From Stutzerimonas stutzeri (GTDB taxonomy: Bacteria > Pseudomonadota > Gammaproteobacteria > Pseudomonadales > Pseudomonadaceae), in the NCBI RefSeq assembly GCF_024448935.1, contig NZ_JAMOIE010000025.1, positions 1-52,448 of the forward strand: DNA of 52,448 nt, given 5' to 3'. A model generated the notes under the pieces. The model ran no database searches. It was not told the origin of the DNA and saw only the letters and a list, made by a program, of their open reading frames with translations. Both the position numbers and the translations under genes were made by a program. This document shows, piece by piece, positions 51,297-52,448 of this stretch. Position 1 is the stretch's first letter. Each line of letters begins with the position of its first letter.

Positions 51297-51312
51297 ATTA
51301 CAATTTTGTCAT
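51297..51312. promoter_or_regulatory. CzcR-type operator between small protein gene and czcD
   Basis: ATTACAATTTTGTCAT, 14 of 16 matches to the recurrent palindrome. It lies in the 492-bp divergent gap 51069-51560, between the small exported protein gene and the CDF gene at 51561, and could serve either. The open frame 51196-51423 over it is not convincing as a gene. Confidence 0.55.
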
Positions 51313-51560
51313 CCTCGGATTGACGCCGTATCATCTATCATTAGCGAGCAACGTCGTTTAACGTTTGAGAGGGATCGGCCAGTTATCGGCAAGTTTCAGA
51401 CGATAATGCACGAACTCGCTTGAGAGTGGTCGCATTTCTGTCAGTGTGGTTTGGAAGGCCAGATGGTATAGGCACTAGTATTGCCTAATTAGCTATTATG
51501 GGCGGTCGTTTGGTTTTCCTACCCTTGTCTTACTTTATTTTTTAGGAGCGGTAAAAACCA

Positions 51561-52448
51561 ATGGCCCACGAACATAACCATAACACCGAAGCCATAGGCG
51601 ATAAGCGTTTAATCGCTGCCATTGGCGTTAATGCTGCGTTAACTCTGGCACAAGTTGTTGGAGGAATACTTTCTGGCAGCTTATCGCTTATAGCTGACGC
51701 GCTACATAATTTGAGCGATGCCGCATCACTGGTTATTGCGCTAATCGCGCGTAAGATCGGTCGCAGGCCGCCGGATGCTTTTAAAACCTTCGGCTACCGA
51801 CGCAGTGAAACCATAGCGGCCTTAATCAACTTGGTCTCGTTGATTATCATCGGTCTCTACCTTATTTACGAGGCTATAGGTCGGTTATATTCCCCTCAGC
51901 CTATTGAGGGTTGGACAGTGGTCGTGGTGGCGGGAATAGCCTTGATTGTAGATATCGCCACGGCCTTGCTCACCTACACAATGTCTAAGGACAGCATGAA
52001 TATAAAGGCGGCATTCCTGCATAATGTATCGGATGCACTAGCCTCCGTCGGCGTTGTTGTCGCCGGGACATTGATTCTTCTGTACGGCTGGTACTGGACG
52101 GATACTGTAGTGACATTGATGATTGCTGGTTACGTGCTCTGGCAGGGCTTTAGCATGCTGCCTAAAACCATTCACTTGTTGATGGAGGGCGCACCAGAAG
52201 GAGTTTCCATCGCCGATATAATCAACGTCATGGAGCAAGTAGACGATGTTGAGAGTGTTCACCACGTACATGTTTGGGAAATCGCGGAACATACAATTGC
52301 ATTGGAAGCCCACGTTGTCATAAAGAAGGCTAGTCTGCCTGATATCGAACGAGTGAAGACCGATTTAAAACGAGTACTCCATGAGCAATTCAAAGTCAGC
52401 CACTCGACACTTGAAATGGAGCTAGACGGCAGTGTTTGTATCGACACT
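51561..52448 (+). CDS. czcD: CzcD-type CDF cation exporter (3' end beyond window)
   Basis: Inner-membrane Zn/Co/Cd/H+ antiporter; 296 codons are visible with no stop, close to the usual full length of about 300-315. A His-rich N-terminus (MAHEHNHNTEA) precedes six TM segments. The TM2 metal site is LIADALHNLSDAASL, the TM5 site AAFLHNVSDALASVGVV (HxxxD in each), and the C-terminal cytosolic domain has VHHVHVWEIAEHTIALEAHV. AGGAGCGG lies 10 nt before the ATG. AT-richer than its neighbours. Unlike the CDF at 38324 it keeps the C-terminal domain and lacks an HMA domain. Confidence 0.88.
   Translation, partial: MAHEHNHNTEAIGDKRLIAAIGVNAALTLAQVVGGILSGSLSLIADALHNLSDAASLVIALIARKIGRRPPDAFKTFGYRRSETIAALINLVSLIIIGLYLIYEAIGRLYSPQPIEGWTVVVVAGIALIVDIATALLTYTMSKDSMNIKAAFLHNVSDALASVGVVVAGTLILLYGWYWTDTVVTLMIAGYVLWQGFSMLPKTIHLLMEGAPEGVSIADIINVMEQVDDVESVHHVHVWEIAEHTIALEAHVVIKKASLPDIERVKTDLKRVLHEQFKVSHSTLEMELDGSVCIDT

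Larger units (their letters stand above)
34324..52448 (+). mobile_element. putative Tn4651-like transposon, partial, with Cd/Zn/Co resistance cargo
   Basis: The terminal repeat at 34324, the divergent TnpT-like/TnpS-like pair at 35382-37530 and the dense metal cargo to the right edge fit one Tn3-family element of the Tn4651 group. That group resolves cointegrates with TnpS/TnpT instead of a serine resolvase. No tnpA transposase and no second terminal repeat lie in the window, so the element is incomplete here. It could also be a composite of smaller insertions (an IS3 relic lies at 50434). Confidence 0.5.

Noticed and set aside
51196..51423. 75-residue rightward frame before czcD
   Set aside because: No ribosome site or family features; it covers a CzcR-type operator, so the region is better read as regulatory.
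34324..52448. Search for a Tn3-family tnpA transposase
   Set aside because: No ~3-kb gene of that type is present; the transposon call rests only on the terminal repeat and the TnpT/TnpS-like pair.
1..52448. CRISPR arrays, tRNA or rRNA genes
   Set aside because: No regularly spaced repeats, cloverleaf-like segments or rRNA-like stretches were noticed on reading both strands.

Overview
The window reads as Pseudomonas (gammaproteobacterial) accessory DNA. It has OprD, CzcI/CzcCBA, CadR, RcnA/RcnR, ChrBA and a LigD fragment, with fairly GC-rich coding and Pseudomonas-style ribosome sites. It is dominated by metal and metalloid defence. I see no rRNA, tRNA or CRISPR array.

Region 1 (1 to ~29.9 kb) looks like one mobile island, open at the left edge of the window. 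Its right end carries four overlapping leftward genes (24795-29847). Three are different tyrosine recombinases and the fourth is a small helical protein, which is the ginABCD signature of GInt islands. The island abuts a ligD gene that has lost everything upstream of its ligase nucleophile lysine, so ligD appears to be the target. The cargo, from left to right, is: a tripartite HME-RND pump (czcC-like, DUF3240, czcA-like, czcB-like) divergent from its two-component system; a small exported protein; rcnR/rcnA; chrBA; a His-tailed MFS exporter with an orphan ZnuA-like binding protein; an orphan sensor kinase; a HupE-centred cluster with a 40-residue His-tailed lipoprotein under an InrS-like sensor; YqaA and TraX membrane proteins; and two possible defence genes (SEC-C/nuclease-like and DUF3800) next to the recombinases.

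Region 2 (29.9-34.3 kb) is probably the host backbone. It holds the 3' part of ligD, then a VTT-membrane/flavin-oxidoreductase fusion whose two redox-active cysteines are replaced by Ala and Ser. Its stop codon overlaps a terminal repeat of Tn3-family (Tn4651/Tn5041-like) appearance.

Region 3 (34.3 kb to the window end) appears to be that transposon's resolution module and cargo. It has a divergent coiled-coil KfrA/TnpT-like protein and TnpS-like tyrosine recombinase with a core-like inverted repeat between them. These are followed by a HAD hydrolase, an HMA-CDF transporter with CadR, a second czcRS, an OprD porin, czcI-czcCBA with the D402/D408/E415 signature of Zn/Co/Cd pumps, a decayed IS3-type transposase, a second copy of the small exported protein, and a CzcD-type CDF that runs off the end. 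No Tn3 transposase lies in the window.

Regulatory logic visible in the DNA: one palindrome (consensus ATTACAAATTTGTAAT) recurs at six places beside czc, oprD and both small-protein genes, so the two CzcRS-like systems on two different elements may cross-talk. A second motif (C-tract/G-tract ending in GGGGGATA) precedes rcnA, the MFS gene and the HupE cluster, suggesting CsoR/RcnR-class nickel/cobalt control. A third (MerR-type 19-bp-spaced promoter starting TTGACCTTATAG) drives both the CDF gene and the second czcRS, suggesting that CadR feeds into CzcRS.
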